A DNA stretch of 64,000 nucleotides from Paenibacillus sp. Soil750 (GCF_001428045.1 NZ_LMSD01000044.1:186001-250000); one strand, 5' to 3'; positions 8,218 to 17,279 are shown, counted from the first letter of the stretch. Translations and numbers: made by a program. The notes: a model not told the origin generated them from the letters alone.

Positions 8218-11200
8218 ATGGAGACAAATAAACAGTTCACCTATATGGAAAAAATATCTTTATTTAGCGTGCTTCGTTCGGATGAAAAACAAAGGGTGTC
8301 CCAACATGCTGAGATCGTGCAATTCTCCATCGGACAGACGATCCATGAAAAGGGCGACTTATCGGAGTCTCTTTACTGCGTCGTCTCGGGAGAAGTCCGG
8401 ATGATCGAAGAGCAGTCGAACGGGAAGGAGATTAGCCTTGGTCTATTGTCGGGAGGGGACAGCTTCGGATGGGGTAGCGAGATGGAGCAACCAAGCCCCA
8501 CCATCACCTACAGCGCTGCAGGGAATGTACGACTGCTAGCCATTCCAACAGAGAAGCTTCGTGAAGTGCTGCTGCATAATCCCGGACTTGAGCATCTGCT
8601 TACGACCTACATGTCTTCTCGTGCCGTCTCCATGTTTTTAAAACGGACGACTTTGCTATCTTTCGATGATCATCAAGCCATTCGGACTTTTCTGGAACGG
8701 ATGACTGTGACCAAAGTGGAAAAAGGGCAGCCGATCGTGCGTCAGGGAGACGAAGGAGACGCATTTTACATCGTTCACTCCGGGCATTGCGAGGTAATCA
8801 AGGAAGAAGACGGTACTATAATAAACCGTCTTATCCCGGGCGATTTTTTCGGAGAATTAGCGCTTCTTACAGGGGCGCAACGTAAAGCTACGGTTGTAGC
8901 CAGTGAGGATGCTCAGTTGTTTCGGTTAAGCAAAAATGATTTCGATCATATGATCGTGGAGCACCCTGCTCTGAAAACAGCGATCGAGAGCATTTCCGCC
9001 AATTATGTATCAAGCGCTTCCAAGTATGGGGAAGACGACACGATGGAATTGGAGGCTGCTCCCGGCAAACCAACTCTCTGGCAAACGGTTGAAGTGAAGC
9101 CTGCAAAACGACGATTCAAGCTGCGCAAATATCCGTTCCTTTTGCAGCAAAATGAAATGGATTGCGGTCCTACTTGTCTTGCCATGGTGATGGCGTACTA
9201 CGGATCGCGCATTCATCAGAATCGGATTCGGGAGCAAACAGAAATGTCGCGTTCCGGAAGCTCGTTGTACGGCTTGACAGAGACGGCAGAATCGCTCGGT
9301 CTGGCTGCCCAAGGCTTTACAATTCAGCTCGATGAGCTTGCCGATATGAGGCTGCCAGTGATTGCGCATTGGAAGGGCGAGCACTTTATCGTCGTTTATG
9401 AAGTGACCAAAACCCATGTTACCGTTGGTGATCCGGCATATGGTTTGGAAAAAAAGAGCAGAGCGGATTTTCAGGCTGGTTGGAGCGGGACGATCTTAAC
9501 TCTCACGCCAACGGAGCGACTAGCATCTCATGAGCGTATTCGCAGTCCAATAACGCGGTTTATCGCATACGTGATGCCGAACAAAAAAGCGTTGCTATCA
9601 CTCTTAGTCACGTCATTGCTCGTGCAATTGATCGCCCTTGCGATACCGATCATTACGCAAGTCATTGTAGACAAGGTGCTTGTAGATAAGCACACGGATC
9701 TTCTCCAAATGCTGTTGATCAGTATGCTTGGGCTCTCTGTTTGTTATATCGTAGTCAATTCGTTTCGAAATTTTTTAGCAGCTCAAATCGCACTGCGTAT
9801 CGACATCACAATGCTGGGAGATTTCTATAAGCATTTACTCAGCTTGCCTTTATCGTTTTTTTTGGCACGCACAATCGGCGATTTGACAAGTCGGGTGGGC
9901 GAAAACAAGAAAATACGCAGAATGCTGACAACCGGGGCCGTGCAAATGCTGCTTGATGTATTGACGATCCTCATCTACGGAACACTTATGTTCGTCTATC
10001 ATATCAAATTGTCGTTTATCGCGTTTGCCATTATTCCGTGCTATATCGCGCTAGTGCTGCTCTTTTCACCGCTCATGCGCAAAAACAGCCGCAAACAATT
10101 CGAAGCGGAGGCGGAGTCCCAAACGACGATAGTCGAAGCTATTAAATTGATCTCGACCGTCAAAGCCCTTGCCGCCGAATCTTCCATAAGATGGAAGCTA
10201 ATGGACAACCTGCAGCTTGCTTTGAAGCAGCGAATGAAGGCCATTCAATTACACGTAGCATCTGAAACGATTACGAACAGTATTAAAACGATCGGCAACG
10301 CCTTGGTGCTCTACAGTGGCGCGGTTTTCGTTATGCACGGTCAATTGACGGTCGGGCAATTTGTTGCCTTTTTGTCGGTCTACTTTACAGTTACACAGTC
10401 GATAACTAGCATGCTGGAGATGCTGAACGAAATTATGGAAGTGCGAGTATCGATGGAACGAATCGACGATGTCTTTCAGGCCCATCCGGAAGAGCGTGAG
10501 TCGCAAAATATGCGAAGGCTGGCTGCGCTGAAGGGACACATTCAGTTCGACAATGTGACGTTTCGTTATGAAAAGGACGGCCCCAATATTTTGCAACAAA
10601 TTAGTATCCGCATACTACCCGGGCAAACCGTTGCGATCGTCGGAAGAAGCGGGTCGGGCAAATCAACGTTTGCCAATTTGCTGACGAAGCTATTTACGCC
10701 GACAAGCGGGACGATCCGTCTTGATGGACACGATCTCAGGCAAATTCATGCCGCTTCATTGCGCCGTAAAATCGGTATCGTCCAGCAGGAAAGTCGAGTG
10801 TTCCGTGCGACGATTCAAGACAACATCGCGATTCGTTTTCCGTCCGCTACACTAGAAGAAGTCGAAGCAGCCGCCAAGTTGGCAGGAGCTTACGAATTTG
10901 TTACCGCTTTGCCGCTCGGTTTCAAGACGATGATTGGCGAAGGCGGATTAAGCTTATCAGGGGGGCAGCTACAACGGATCGCCATTGCAAGGGCGCTGCT
11001 TGGCGAGCCGAGCATTCTTATATTCGATGAGGCTACAAGTGCGCTTGATTCGGAGTCGGAACGGATTATTCAGCAAAATATGGATTCGATAATGAAAGGA
11101 CGCACCGCTCTCATCATCGCTCATAGATTGAGCACGGTGCAAAAAGCAGATCTCATTCTCGTTATGGATCACGGAGTGATCGTGGAGTCTGGCTCCCATG

Positions 11201-11259
11201 CCGAGCTTACCCAGGCTCAGGGTCTTTATTATTACTTAGTTAGTCAGCAGTTAAGTTGA
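8218..11259 (+). CDS. Peptidase-containing ABC exporter with tandem cNMP-binding-like domains (CNB-CNB-C39-ABC)
   Basis: A 1013-residue fused exporter. Residues about 10-140 and 145-265 are two cyclic-nucleotide-binding-type beta-barrels; the second carries GDFFGELALLTGAQRKATV, close to the phosphate-binding cassette. Residues about 300-435 form a C39 peptidase with Cys316 (NEMDCGPTC), His389 (KGEHF) and Asp405 (VGDPAYG), which would remove double-glycine leaders during export. Residues about 445-740 form the membrane domain. The ATPase follows, with Walker A GRSGSGKST at 809-817, LSGGQ at 913-917, Walker B LIFDEATSALD and IAHRLST. Ordinary C39 exporters are about 700-750 residues, so about 290 extra N-terminal residues are regulatory. 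The likely substrate is the 7194 peptide. All catalytic residues are present. Confidence 0.92.
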   Translation: METNKQFTYMEKISLFSVLRSDEKQRVSQHAEIVQFSIGQTIHEKGDLSESLYCVVSGEVRMIEEQSNGKEISLGLLSGGDSFGWGSEMEQPSPTITYSAAGNVRLLAIPTEKLREVLLHNPGLEHLLTTYMSSRAVSMFLKRTTLLSFDDHQAIRTFLERMTVTKVEKGQPIVRQGDEGDAFYIVHSGHCEVIKEEDGTIINRLIPGDFFGELALLTGAQRKATVVASEDAQLFRLSKNDFDHMIVEHPALKTAIESISANYVSSASKYGEDDTMELEAAPGKPTLWQTVEVKPAKRRFKLRKYPFLLQQNEMDCGPTCLAMVMAYYGSRIHQNRIREQTEMSRSGSSLYGLTETAESLGLAAQGFTIQLDELADMRLPVIAHWKGEHFIVVYEVTKTHVTVGDPAYGLEKKSRADFQAGWSGTILTLTPTERLASHERIRSPITRFIAYVMPNKKALLSLLVTSLLVQLIALAIPIITQVIVDKVLVDKHTDLLQMLLISMLGLSVCYIVVNSFRNFLAAQIALRIDITMLGDFYKHLLSLPLSFFLARTIGDLTSRVGENKKIRRMLTTGAVQMLLDVLTILIYGTLMFVYHIKLSFIAFAIIPCYIALVLLFSPLMRKNSRKQFEAEAESQTTIVEAIKLISTVKALAAESSIRWKLMDNLQLALKQRMKAIQLHVASETITNSIKTIGNALVLYSGAVFVMHGQLTVGQFVAFLSVYFTVTQSITSMLEMLNEIMEVRVSMERIDDVFQAHPEERESQNMRRLAALKGHIQFDNVTFRYEKDGPNILQQISIRILPGQTVAIVGRSGSGKSTFANLLTKLFTPTSGTIRLDGHDLRQIHAASLRRKIGIVQQESRVFRATIQDNIAIRFPSATLEEVEAAAKLAGAYEFVTALPLGFKTMIGEGGLSLSGGQLQRIAIARALLGEPSILIFDEATSALDSESERIIQQNMDSIMKGRTALIIAHRLSTVQKADLILVMDHGVIVESGSHAELTQAQGLYYYLVSQQLS

Positions 11260-11334
11260 AAATACGATCAATAAACCGAAGATTCATAATCGAAATGAGC
11301 TTGATAATAGCTTAATTTCGCGTTACGCTATTCA

Positions 11335-11349
11335 TCAGACATTGTCTGA
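11335..11349. promoter_or_regulatory. Palindrome in front of the kinase gene
   Basis: TCAGACATTGTCTGA has 7-bp arms around one central base and lies 22 bases before the GTG start of the histidine kinase. It is a candidate operator; part of it recurs upstream of the peptide gene (7038-7058). Confidence 0.35.
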
Positions 11350-11370
11350 GAGTTGATATAGGAGACAGCT

Positions 11371-13152
11371 GTGGATAAAATACAATGGATGTCATTACTG
11401 CTTTTTCTCGCAGCGGCGCTAATGGTGTACGTCGCATTCCTTTCTTACCAGAAACGCCATCTACCCATCGCTAAAACGATGATTCTAATCATGGTGGGAG
11501 CGGCTTGCTACGCAACAGGCTATGCGGTCGAATTGCTTAGCCGAAATCTGTTCGAAGTGAAGCTGGCGCTTCAAATTGAATATTTGGGTATTCCTTTCGT
11601 CTCTACGCTATGGTTCTTTCAGGTCATTCAATTTACGGGGACAGCGGCCCGATATCGAAAACGCCTTGCACTGGTCTTATTCGTTATCCCAGCGACTATT
11701 TTTTTTCTCCATTTGACTAACGATTGGCATCACCTGATCTACAAGAGCTATAACTTGAATGAGGGAACTTCGGTTCCTTTGTATAAGACGGACAAAGGCC
11801 TTGGGTATGAAGTACACACCCTCTATAATTATTTCGTTATAATGTGCGGTTTTTTTCTGTTTATCCCCATGTACTGGCGGTCTTCTCGAATCGTGCGCAA
11901 GCAAGTCATCGTACTGAGTATGGGTGCTGCCGTGCCCCTGATGTTCAATATGTTATTGTGGTTCGGAGTCATCGTCGATTTGACACCGTTTGGATTCGCC
12001 GTGTCGGGAGTCGTCTATGTGTGGGGGATTTTGCGGTTTAATCTGCTTAAGTTTACCCCGCTTGCGTTGACTCAAGTGTTCGACACGATCCGGGATGGGG
12101 TCGTCCTGCTCGATTACGAGGATCAAATCGTCAGTTACAACAGCGCAGCCGAAGAGGTGCTTCCCGAACTCGGTTTGACTAAGCATTACCCCGCTTACGT
12201 GGGTGAGGTTCTGCCTTCCAGTCCGAAACTGGTTGAGCACATTCGCACTGCCAGCACCGGAAACGAACGCTTCTCATTTCAAAGATTCCATGCAAACTAC
12301 AGTAAGCATTATCACTGCAATTTAGCGTTCATCTACGATTCGGGCACTCCGATCGGAAAAATATTGATGTTCAATGATATTACGGAATTGAAGGAAAACG
12401 AGACTCGATTGCGTGAGAATGCCAGACAGCTATCAGAGTTGAACACGTTCAAGGACAAGATGTTCACCGTCGTTGCGCATGACATTCGCGATCCGATCGC
12501 AATCCTCGTCAGCCTAACCGAACTACTCGGTGAAGAGCTTACTGCCACCGAAGCCCAGCATGTCGAAGTGTTCCGAGAGCTCCAAGGACAAGTGCAAGGC
12601 ACGTTCAATCTTGTTGAGAATTTGCTCGACTGGTATCGCAGCCAGAAAGGGAGAGTCGTATTTCGACCGTTAGACTGGAATTTGCAGCAAGTCGTTCGAC
12701 AGTCTCTGTCGCTTGCCAGAGCGAAGGCAAGCATGAAGCAGATTCGGATGACGGAACGAATCGACGAGAAGCTTGCGGTTAGCGCGGATAAAGAGATGCT
12801 GGATCTCATTCTGCGAAATTTACTCTCGAATGCCATCAAATTTACGGGATTCGGCGGGGTGATTGAGATCGGAGCCGTACAGGAAGGCGATCGGATCATC
12901 GTGTCCGTATGCGACAATGGAGAGGGAATTGATGAGAAGACCGCGGAAATACTGAGTCTGAATGAACAGTTCTTCAAAATGCCGGTCACCGGAGACGATC
13001 CTGGAAATATGAGATTCGGACTGGTACTTGCCAGTCAATTTGTTAGCATTCATGGCGGCAGCCTTTGGTTTAACAGCGCACCCGGAGTTGGGACGACCTT
13101 CTCCTTCACCTTGCCCGGCCAGGTTGGTGGTAGGAAGCATTCTAACAATTGA
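11371..13152 (+). CDS. Sensor histidine kinase, 7TM-PAS-HisKA-HATPase
   Basis: A 593-residue kinase starting at GTG 11371 behind AGGAGA. Residues 1-225 contain seven hydrophobic helices of the kind found in HisKA_7TM sensors. Residues about 235-345 form a PAS domain (FDTIRDGVVLLDYEDQIVSYN). HisKA follows, with phospho-acceptor His370 (VVAHDIRDP), then a HATPase domain with NLLSNAIKF, VCDNGEGID and FGLVLASQFV boxes. The multi-helix N-terminus suits sensing a small extracellular or membrane-borne ligand. Lying directly behind the peptide exporter and 16 bases before a response regulator, it may sense the exported peptide; that link is inferred. Confidence 0.9.
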   Translation: MDKIQWMSLLLFLAAALMVYVAFLSYQKRHLPIAKTMILIMVGAACYATGYAVELLSRNLFEVKLALQIEYLGIPFVSTLWFFQVIQFTGTAARYRKRLALVLFVIPATIFFLHLTNDWHHLIYKSYNLNEGTSVPLYKTDKGLGYEVHTLYNYFVIMCGFFLFIPMYWRSSRIVRKQVIVLSMGAAVPLMFNMLLWFGVIVDLTPFGFAVSGVVYVWGILRFNLLKFTPLALTQVFDTIRDGVVLLDYEDQIVSYNSAAEEVLPELGLTKHYPAYVGEVLPSSPKLVEHIRTASTGNERFSFQRFHANYSKHYHCNLAFIYDSGTPIGKILMFNDITELKENETRLRENARQLSELNTFKDKMFTVVAHDIRDPIAILVSLTELLGEELTATEAQHVEVFRELQGQVQGTFNLVENLLDWYRSQKGRVVFRPLDWNLQQVVRQSLSLARAKASMKQIRMTERIDEKLAVSADKEMLDLILRNLLSNAIKFTGFGGVIEIGAVQEGDRIIVSVCDNGEGIDEKTAEILSLNEQFFKMPVTGDDPGNMRFGLVLASQFVSIHGGSLWFNSAPGVGTTFSFTLPGQVGGRKHSNN

Positions 13153-13168
13153 AAGGTGGTGAAGTAGC

Positions 13169-14317
13169 ATGAAAGTGATTTTAGTGGACGATGAGCCGGC
13201 GATGCATTTGATTCTGCACAAAATGCTGGATAAGATACCCGGGGTTCATGTTGCGGGTGCTTTTACAGATGCGCTGTCAGCAGTCTCCTTCTTAAGCGGG
13301 AACGACGATATCGGCCTGGCTTTTGTAGACATCTCGATGAAAGGCGAGAATGGGATGGAGTTCGCCGCCAAGATGGAAGAGTCTGGTTCTACCATGCAAG
13401 TCGTCTTCGTCACGTCTCATAAGGATTTCGCCCTAGAAGCTTACGAACTGTCCGTCTTGGATTACTTGGTCAAGCCGGTTTCCAAGGAGCGGCTGCAGCG
13501 GACGGTAAATCGCGCTCTATCGAACTGGCAGCTTTTACGATCACAGCCACTGCAAGATCTGGCTTCCCAGGATGTGGGGCAGGTCGTCATAACGGCTCTC
13601 GGAGACTTCGCTGTCAGAAATGAAGCAGGCCGCGTAAAGTGGATCTCTAGAAAGTGCACGGAGCTGTTTGCTTACCTGGTTCTTTATCGTGGCAGACGTA
13701 TTCCTCGTTCGAGACTAATTGCTGATATTTATGGAGGCATGGACCAAAAGGGTGCGGAGAATTATCTGAATACGACTGTGTATCAATTGCGCAATTCTTT
13801 GGAACCTCTCGGCATGCGTGGGATTGTACGATCGGAGAACGATGGCTACGCGCTCGAATTGAAGGATCCCTTTATTGATTATGTGGAATTCGAAAAACAA
13901 GTGAAGAAACTGCACTCCATTGACGTTGGAAATGTGGATAGAGCAGTGCAGATTGAACGGCTGTATACCGGAGATTTGTTTGGAGACAAATCCTATTTGT
14001 GGGCTACTGACGAAATGGAGCGCTATGCAAGGTTGTACGCATCATTTTCAATAAAGCTTGCCACAGCACATATTTCTTTGCGCGATATGACCTCTGCCTC
14101 CAAGCTGCTGCTCAAGCTGAAAGAACGCAATCCGTTTGACGAATCTGTCATATCTCTTCTTATGACGATATGCGAGCAGACCGGGAACAGAAAAGGATTG
14201 ACCGCTCTGTATACCGGTTATGCTCGGCTTCTCAGCCTAGAGCTTGGCATTCATCCTTCCGAGGAGCTGATTCAGCAGTATGAGTTGTTGGTAAGCCTAT
14301 TTTCCGGTAGAAAATAA
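13169..14317 (+). CDS. Response regulator with REC, winged-helix and BTAD domains (SARP-like)
   Basis: A 382-residue regulator with RBS AAAGGTGGTGA. REC domain at residues 1-120 with acidic pair DDE at 7-9, phospho-acceptor Asp54 (AFVDISMKG), a conserved Thr/Ser (VFVTSHKD) and Lys in VKPVSK. Residues about 140-225 form an OmpR/SARP-type winged helix, and 235-380 a helical BTAD region ending GIHPSEELIQQYELL. REC-HTH-BTAD regulators occur in Paenibacillaceae next to 7TM or PAS kinases. It is the presumed partner of the kinase just upstream; targets are unknown, but the peptide operon is an obvious candidate. Confidence 0.9.
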   Translation: MKVILVDDEPAMHLILHKMLDKIPGVHVAGAFTDALSAVSFLSGNDDIGLAFVDISMKGENGMEFAAKMEESGSTMQVVFVTSHKDFALEAYELSVLDYLVKPVSKERLQRTVNRALSNWQLLRSQPLQDLASQDVGQVVITALGDFAVRNEAGRVKWISRKCTELFAYLVLYRGRRIPRSRLIADIYGGMDQKGAENYLNTTVYQLRNSLEPLGMRGIVRSENDGYALELKDPFIDYVEFEKQVKKLHSIDVGNVDRAVQIERLYTGDLFGDKSYLWATDEMERYARLYASFSIKLATAHISLRDMTSASKLLLKLKERNPFDESVISLLMTICEQTGNRKGLTALYTGYARLLSLELGIHPSEELIQQYELLVSLFSGRK

Positions 14318-14346
14318 ATAATTTTGTCAAACAAAAAAAAGCGTAA

Positions 14347-14556
14347 GGTGTATTTGATTTTACTTCGAAAGAAACCGCCGAGTTCTTATCACAAGCGGAA
14401 GGGACCGTCCAGATGACTATTTGGCGTGCTCGATTGAGATTACAGAAGCTTGCCTGTCAAATTGAGGTAGCTAGTAAAGATCCTTTTGAGAGGGAAGTTC
14501 CGAAATCGTACGCCTCACAAATGGATTTGGATAGGCTCGTCGAAGCCTTCAAATAG
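14347..14556 (+). pseudogene. Remnant of an ECF sigma factor (region 4)
   Basis: A 69-codon open stretch without a start. It reads DFTSKETAEFLSQAEGTVQ followed by WRARLRLQKLA, which matches the helix-turn-helix of sigma-70 region 4 (ETAEFL..SEGTVK...RAR). Region 2 and the start are absent, and a stop lies just upstream at 14344. It is a truncated fossil. Confidence 0.55.
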
Positions 14557-14582
14557 AGAGACCTTAGTGAGATATGCAGGTG

Positions 14583-14706
14583 TTACCTCGATTTGGCCAA
14601 GATACGGGTGAAAATCAGCAACATCCAATTGGTAAATGGGAGGATCGCTTTCTATTTTGAAGATCCAGACAGGAACCAATTTATGGTGACGGAAAACTTA
14701 TTTTAA
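14583..14706 (+). pseudogene. Remnant of a VOC/glyoxalase-fold protein C-terminus
   Basis: The frame ends in GRIAFYFEDPDRNQFMVTE, the typical last strand of vicinal-oxygen-chelate proteins (FxDPDGN). There is no start codon and no N-terminal half. It lies 77 bases before a VOC gene whose own C-terminus is abnormal, so the two may derive from related genes rearranged here. Confidence 0.5.
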
Positions 14707-14783
14707 ACCCTCTGTTTGGTTTTCGGTGAATGTGTCGTTTATTAGTTAAGTTCACATTAATACTTAAGGAGGAGATATTTAAA

Positions 14784-15236
14784 ATGAGTAAAAGCCCATT
14801 TTTTGGTGTTGGTATTTTCGTCCCGGTCAGCGACCTGAAACGATCAACTGAATGGTATACCCATGTTTTAGGATTTGAAATCATGCATAAAGATGATCTG
14901 AACGCTACTGTGACAATGATGAATAATAACAAAATAATTTTTTGTCTCGTGCGTTCCTACAACATTGAACAGAAACCATTTCCGAAAAATGATTATGGTG
15001 TAGGACAGTATTTTAACTTTCATACGCAAGATATTGTGATTGAGACGGCATATAAGCTTCTGCGACAGCGAGGAGCCGATGTTGGTGAGATTGAGGAGTT
15101 CGACGGAATGCGAGGATTTTCACTAGAGAAAATGGGAGTATTTAAGAGCAAAACGTTTCTCCATAGAGAGAGGATAGTTCGGATTTATAGATCTTCTTTA
15201 ATTCTGGCAGGCCGGGCTGCCGGACATGCCTCGTAA
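14784..15236 (+). CDS. VOC-family (glyoxalase/bleomycin-resistance fold) protein with aberrant C-terminus
   Basis: 150 residues from ATG 14784 behind AAGGAGG. The first about 110 residues are normal VOC sequence (FFGVGIFVPVSDLKRSTEWYTHVLGFEI, then QYFNFHTQDI and LLRQRGADVG). The expected FxDPDGN strand is missing; instead the frame continues GFSLEKMGVFKSKTF and ends in an unrelated tail. The 3' end looks truncated or fused to other DNA, so metal binding is probably impaired. Substrate unknown. Confidence 0.65.
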   Translation: MSKSPFFGVGIFVPVSDLKRSTEWYTHVLGFEIMHKDDLNATVTMMNNNKIIFCLVRSYNIEQKPFPKNDYGVGQYFNFHTQDIVIETAYKLLRQRGADVGEIEEFDGMRGFSLEKMGVFKSKTFLHRERIVRIYRSSLILAGRAAGHAS

Positions 15237-15270
15237 TCACTTTCGTTATATTGTTACTCGGAGTAGAATG

Positions 15271-15306
15271 AAACGGACTAGCGTAATGTCGAACGCTAGT
15301 CCGTTT
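15271..15306. terminator. Bidirectional terminator between VOC gene and hxlR-type gene
   Basis: A perfect 13-bp stem, AAACGGACTAGCG / CGCTAGTCCGTTT, overlapping the last codons of the minus-strand regulator and followed by CTGTTTG on the plus strand. Confidence 0.75.
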
Positions 15307-15655
15307 CTGTTTGTTCATTTTTCTCCTTTTTGAGCTGTTTTCGCTCAACATGGGCCACTCCCCATTGGTGTAAAGTTTCCAAAATCGGAGACAGGCTCAT
15401 GCCGTATTCCGTGATGGAGTATTCTACTTTCGGCGGGATTTGCGGATAAATGACTCGTTTAACAATCTCTTCCTCTTCCAATTCGCGCAGATGGAGCGTA
15501 AGCATCCTTTGAGTGATATCGGGTAACAATCTTCTTAGCTCATTGAACCGCAAAGGTTTACCTTGAAGCAAATGATAAAGGATGATCGGCTTCCATTTGC
15601 CGACGATCGAATCCAGCGCCACAACGAATTGACATTGGACAGGGTTCTTTTGCAT
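15296..15655 (-). CDS. HxlR-family winged-helix regulator (YodB-like)
   Basis: 119 residues with the full HxlR domain: CQFVVALDSIVGKWKPIILYHLL, RFNELRRLLPDITQRMLTLHLRELE and YPQIPPKVEYSITEYG. The single Cys near the N-terminus (about residue 8) is where YodB/HypR/CatR-type sensors carry their redox-reactive cysteine. RBS GGAGG at good spacing. Divergent from an azoreductase gene with an inverted repeat between them, the same arrangement as yodB/azoR in Bacillus. Likely role: thiol-sensing repressor of the azoreductase (inferred from the family). Confidence 0.88.
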   Translation of the reverse strand: MQKNPVQCQFVVALDSIVGKWKPIILYHLLQGKPLRFNELRRLLPDITQRMLTLHLRELEEEEIVKRVIYPQIPPKVEYSITEYGMSLSPILETLHQWGVAHVERKQLKKEKNEQTETD

Positions 15656-15708
15656 ACATAGGCCTCCGTTACAGTACCTTTTTTAATACTATACCACATT
15701 ATTGTGCG

Positions 15709-15727
15709 TACTTAAAAATTGTAAGTA
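15709..15727. promoter_or_regulatory. Candidate operator for the HxlR-family regulator
   Basis: TACTTA and TAAGTA arms 7 bases apart in the divergent intergenic region, next to an AT-rich TATATAAT -10-like sequence before azoR. It resembles the TACT...AGTA class bound by YodB-type regulators, although the spacing is not identical. Confidence 0.55.
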
Positions 15728-15784
15728 TATATAATATGATTATCCTTGAAAGTATAACTGATTACAGAAGGGAAGTTATGATTC

Positions 15785-16423
15785 ATGGCAATCGTATCGT
15801 ACATCACTGCACACCCTCTCGATCCTCAATCATCGTATAGTCTCGCGGTAGGCAAAGAGTTTATCGAAGCGTACCGCGAGGCTAATCCGAGAGATGAAGT
15901 TGTTCATTTGGATCTCTACAAAGAGAATATTCCGCAATTTGATGCTGATGTTTTAAGAGGTTGGGAAAAGCTTCGGTCGGGTTCATCTTTCGAACAACTG
16001 ACTGATGCTGAGAAGTCAAAAGTGGCTTGTCTTGAAGCGATTGTTGATCAATTCGTGGCTGCTGATAAGTACGTATATGTTTCCCCGATGTGGAATTTCA
16101 CGATCCCACCGGTTTTGAAAGCATACACTGATGCGACTTCAATTCCGGGTAAGACTTTTAGATATACCGAAAACGGCCCTGAAGGTCTGTTGACCGGTAA
16201 GAAAGTCTTACACATTCAAGCTAGTGGTTCTGTTTATTCGGAAGGTCCTTTAGCTCCACTTGAAATGGGATACAGCTATCTGAATAAGGTTTTACAGTTC
16301 TATGGGATTCAATCTATTGAGGCAATTTTTGTTGAAGGAACGGCATTAAAATCACAAGAGCAAGCTCAAGCTATTAAAGAAAAAGCAATTGCACATGCTA
16401 AGGAAGTTGCCAAACGATTCTAA
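15785..16423 (+). CDS. azoR: FMN-dependent NADH-azoreductase
   Basis: 212 residues of flavodoxin-fold azoreductase: N-terminal SYITAHPLDPQSSYSLAVGKEF, the FMN-contacting VSPMWNFTIPPVLKAY segment, and TENGPEGLLTGKK. Length is normal for the family. These cytosolic enzymes reduce quinones and azo compounds by two electrons with NADH and protect against electrophile stress. Divergent from the HxlR-type regulator, which probably represses it. Confidence 0.92.
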   Translation: MAIVSYITAHPLDPQSSYSLAVGKEFIEAYREANPRDEVVHLDLYKENIPQFDADVLRGWEKLRSGSSFEQLTDAEKSKVACLEAIVDQFVAADKYVYVSPMWNFTIPPVLKAYTDATSIPGKTFRYTENGPEGLLTGKKVLHIQASGSVYSEGPLAPLEMGYSYLNKVLQFYGIQSIEAIFVEGTALKSQEQAQAIKEKAIAHAKEVAKRF

Positions 16424-16598
16424 TCGGGGGACCGTTCTCAAACCGGAATCCATAAGAGCATATCCAACAAAAGTGAAGTAATGCTGCGAAGCTGATTCCG
16501 ATTACTTTCGGGGGGAGTCCCATTATCCACAGGAAATCAAGTTGCGTATATTTCCCAAATAAAAAAATGCTGTTGAAGTATTTCAATAGGCTTTTTAT

Positions 16599-16628
16599 TG
16601 CGCTAACGGATAATGTTTGTTCAATAAG
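16599..16628. repeat. Dispersed element, degenerate arm
   Basis: CGCTAACGGATAATGTTTGT and following TCAATAAGG match the arm consensus imperfectly. It lies in the 290-base gap after azoR, which holds no gene. Confidence 0.45.
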
Positions 16629-16705
16629 GATTCATAAAAAAATAAGACAATTCTGCAATCGTTAATTCAGTAGTAGGATTGTCTTTTCTATTGATCACTA
16701 AATTC

Positions 16706-16740
16706 AGGGAGCATTTTGCTGCGGCAGCTGCTCCCTTTTT
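16706..16740 (+). terminator. Element-type hairpin overlapping the start of a lipoprotein remnant
   Basis: AGGGAGCA / TGCTCCCT with an inner GCTGC / GGCAGC pair, followed by TTTTT. The sequence is nearly the same as the element hairpins at 27524, 29432 and 43791. Confidence 0.7.
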
Positions 16741-17229
16741 CTATTAACATTCTAATCGTAATAACTTTTTTGTTTGCAGGCTGTAATTCAAAAGAAGAAC
16801 CCCATATGCCTGACCAGATGCCAACTGACTTTGCTTTCTCAGTTAGCTATGGAGTAGGAAGTAAAAATAAAATCGATTCCTTTCATGGGATGGTGGTTAA
16901 AGATTTAATTGGTGATGGAGCAGCTAATGCCGAGGTGACCTTTTCAAATGAAGAATTAATTAGTATTTATCAAGCTATGAAAGAGATTAAGGTATTAAAC
17001 CCAAAAGAACTAGTTGCTGACACGAGTTGTAGCGCAGAACCACATGCAGATGATGTGTGGAAAATTAGGATAAATGGTATTGTAATAAATATAGAGAACA
17101 CGACTCGATATTGCGAAATTACAGAGGGATGCAAAACAGTTTTTTGAATTGCGAAATTTTATTTTTAATATTGTAAAGAACAAAGAGGAGTATAAAAAAT
17201 TACCAGAAGCAAAAGGTGCTTATCTATAA
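16716..17229 (+). pseudogene. Broken lipoprotein gene
   Basis: The longest frame (16716-17147) encodes a lipoprotein signal (INILIVITFLFAGC) and a soluble domain, but two things are wrong. First, its only start is a TTG inside the repeat-type hairpin at 16706, so the natural start and RBS seem to have been replaced by the element. Second, an extra G near 17127 shifts the frame. Removing one G restores a further 35 or so codons (KQFFELRNFIFNIVKNKEEY) to a stop at 17227. The family is not recognised beyond its lipoprotein nature. Confidence 0.6.
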
Positions 17230-17279
17230 GATAGCAGTCTTCAGTTAAACGGGTACCATCAAAATTTATTTAACGACCA

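Noticed and set aside
7194..11259. Lanthipeptide or other modified-peptide cluster
   Set aside because: The core peptide has no cysteine and no modification enzyme is present; only a foldase and an exporter follow.
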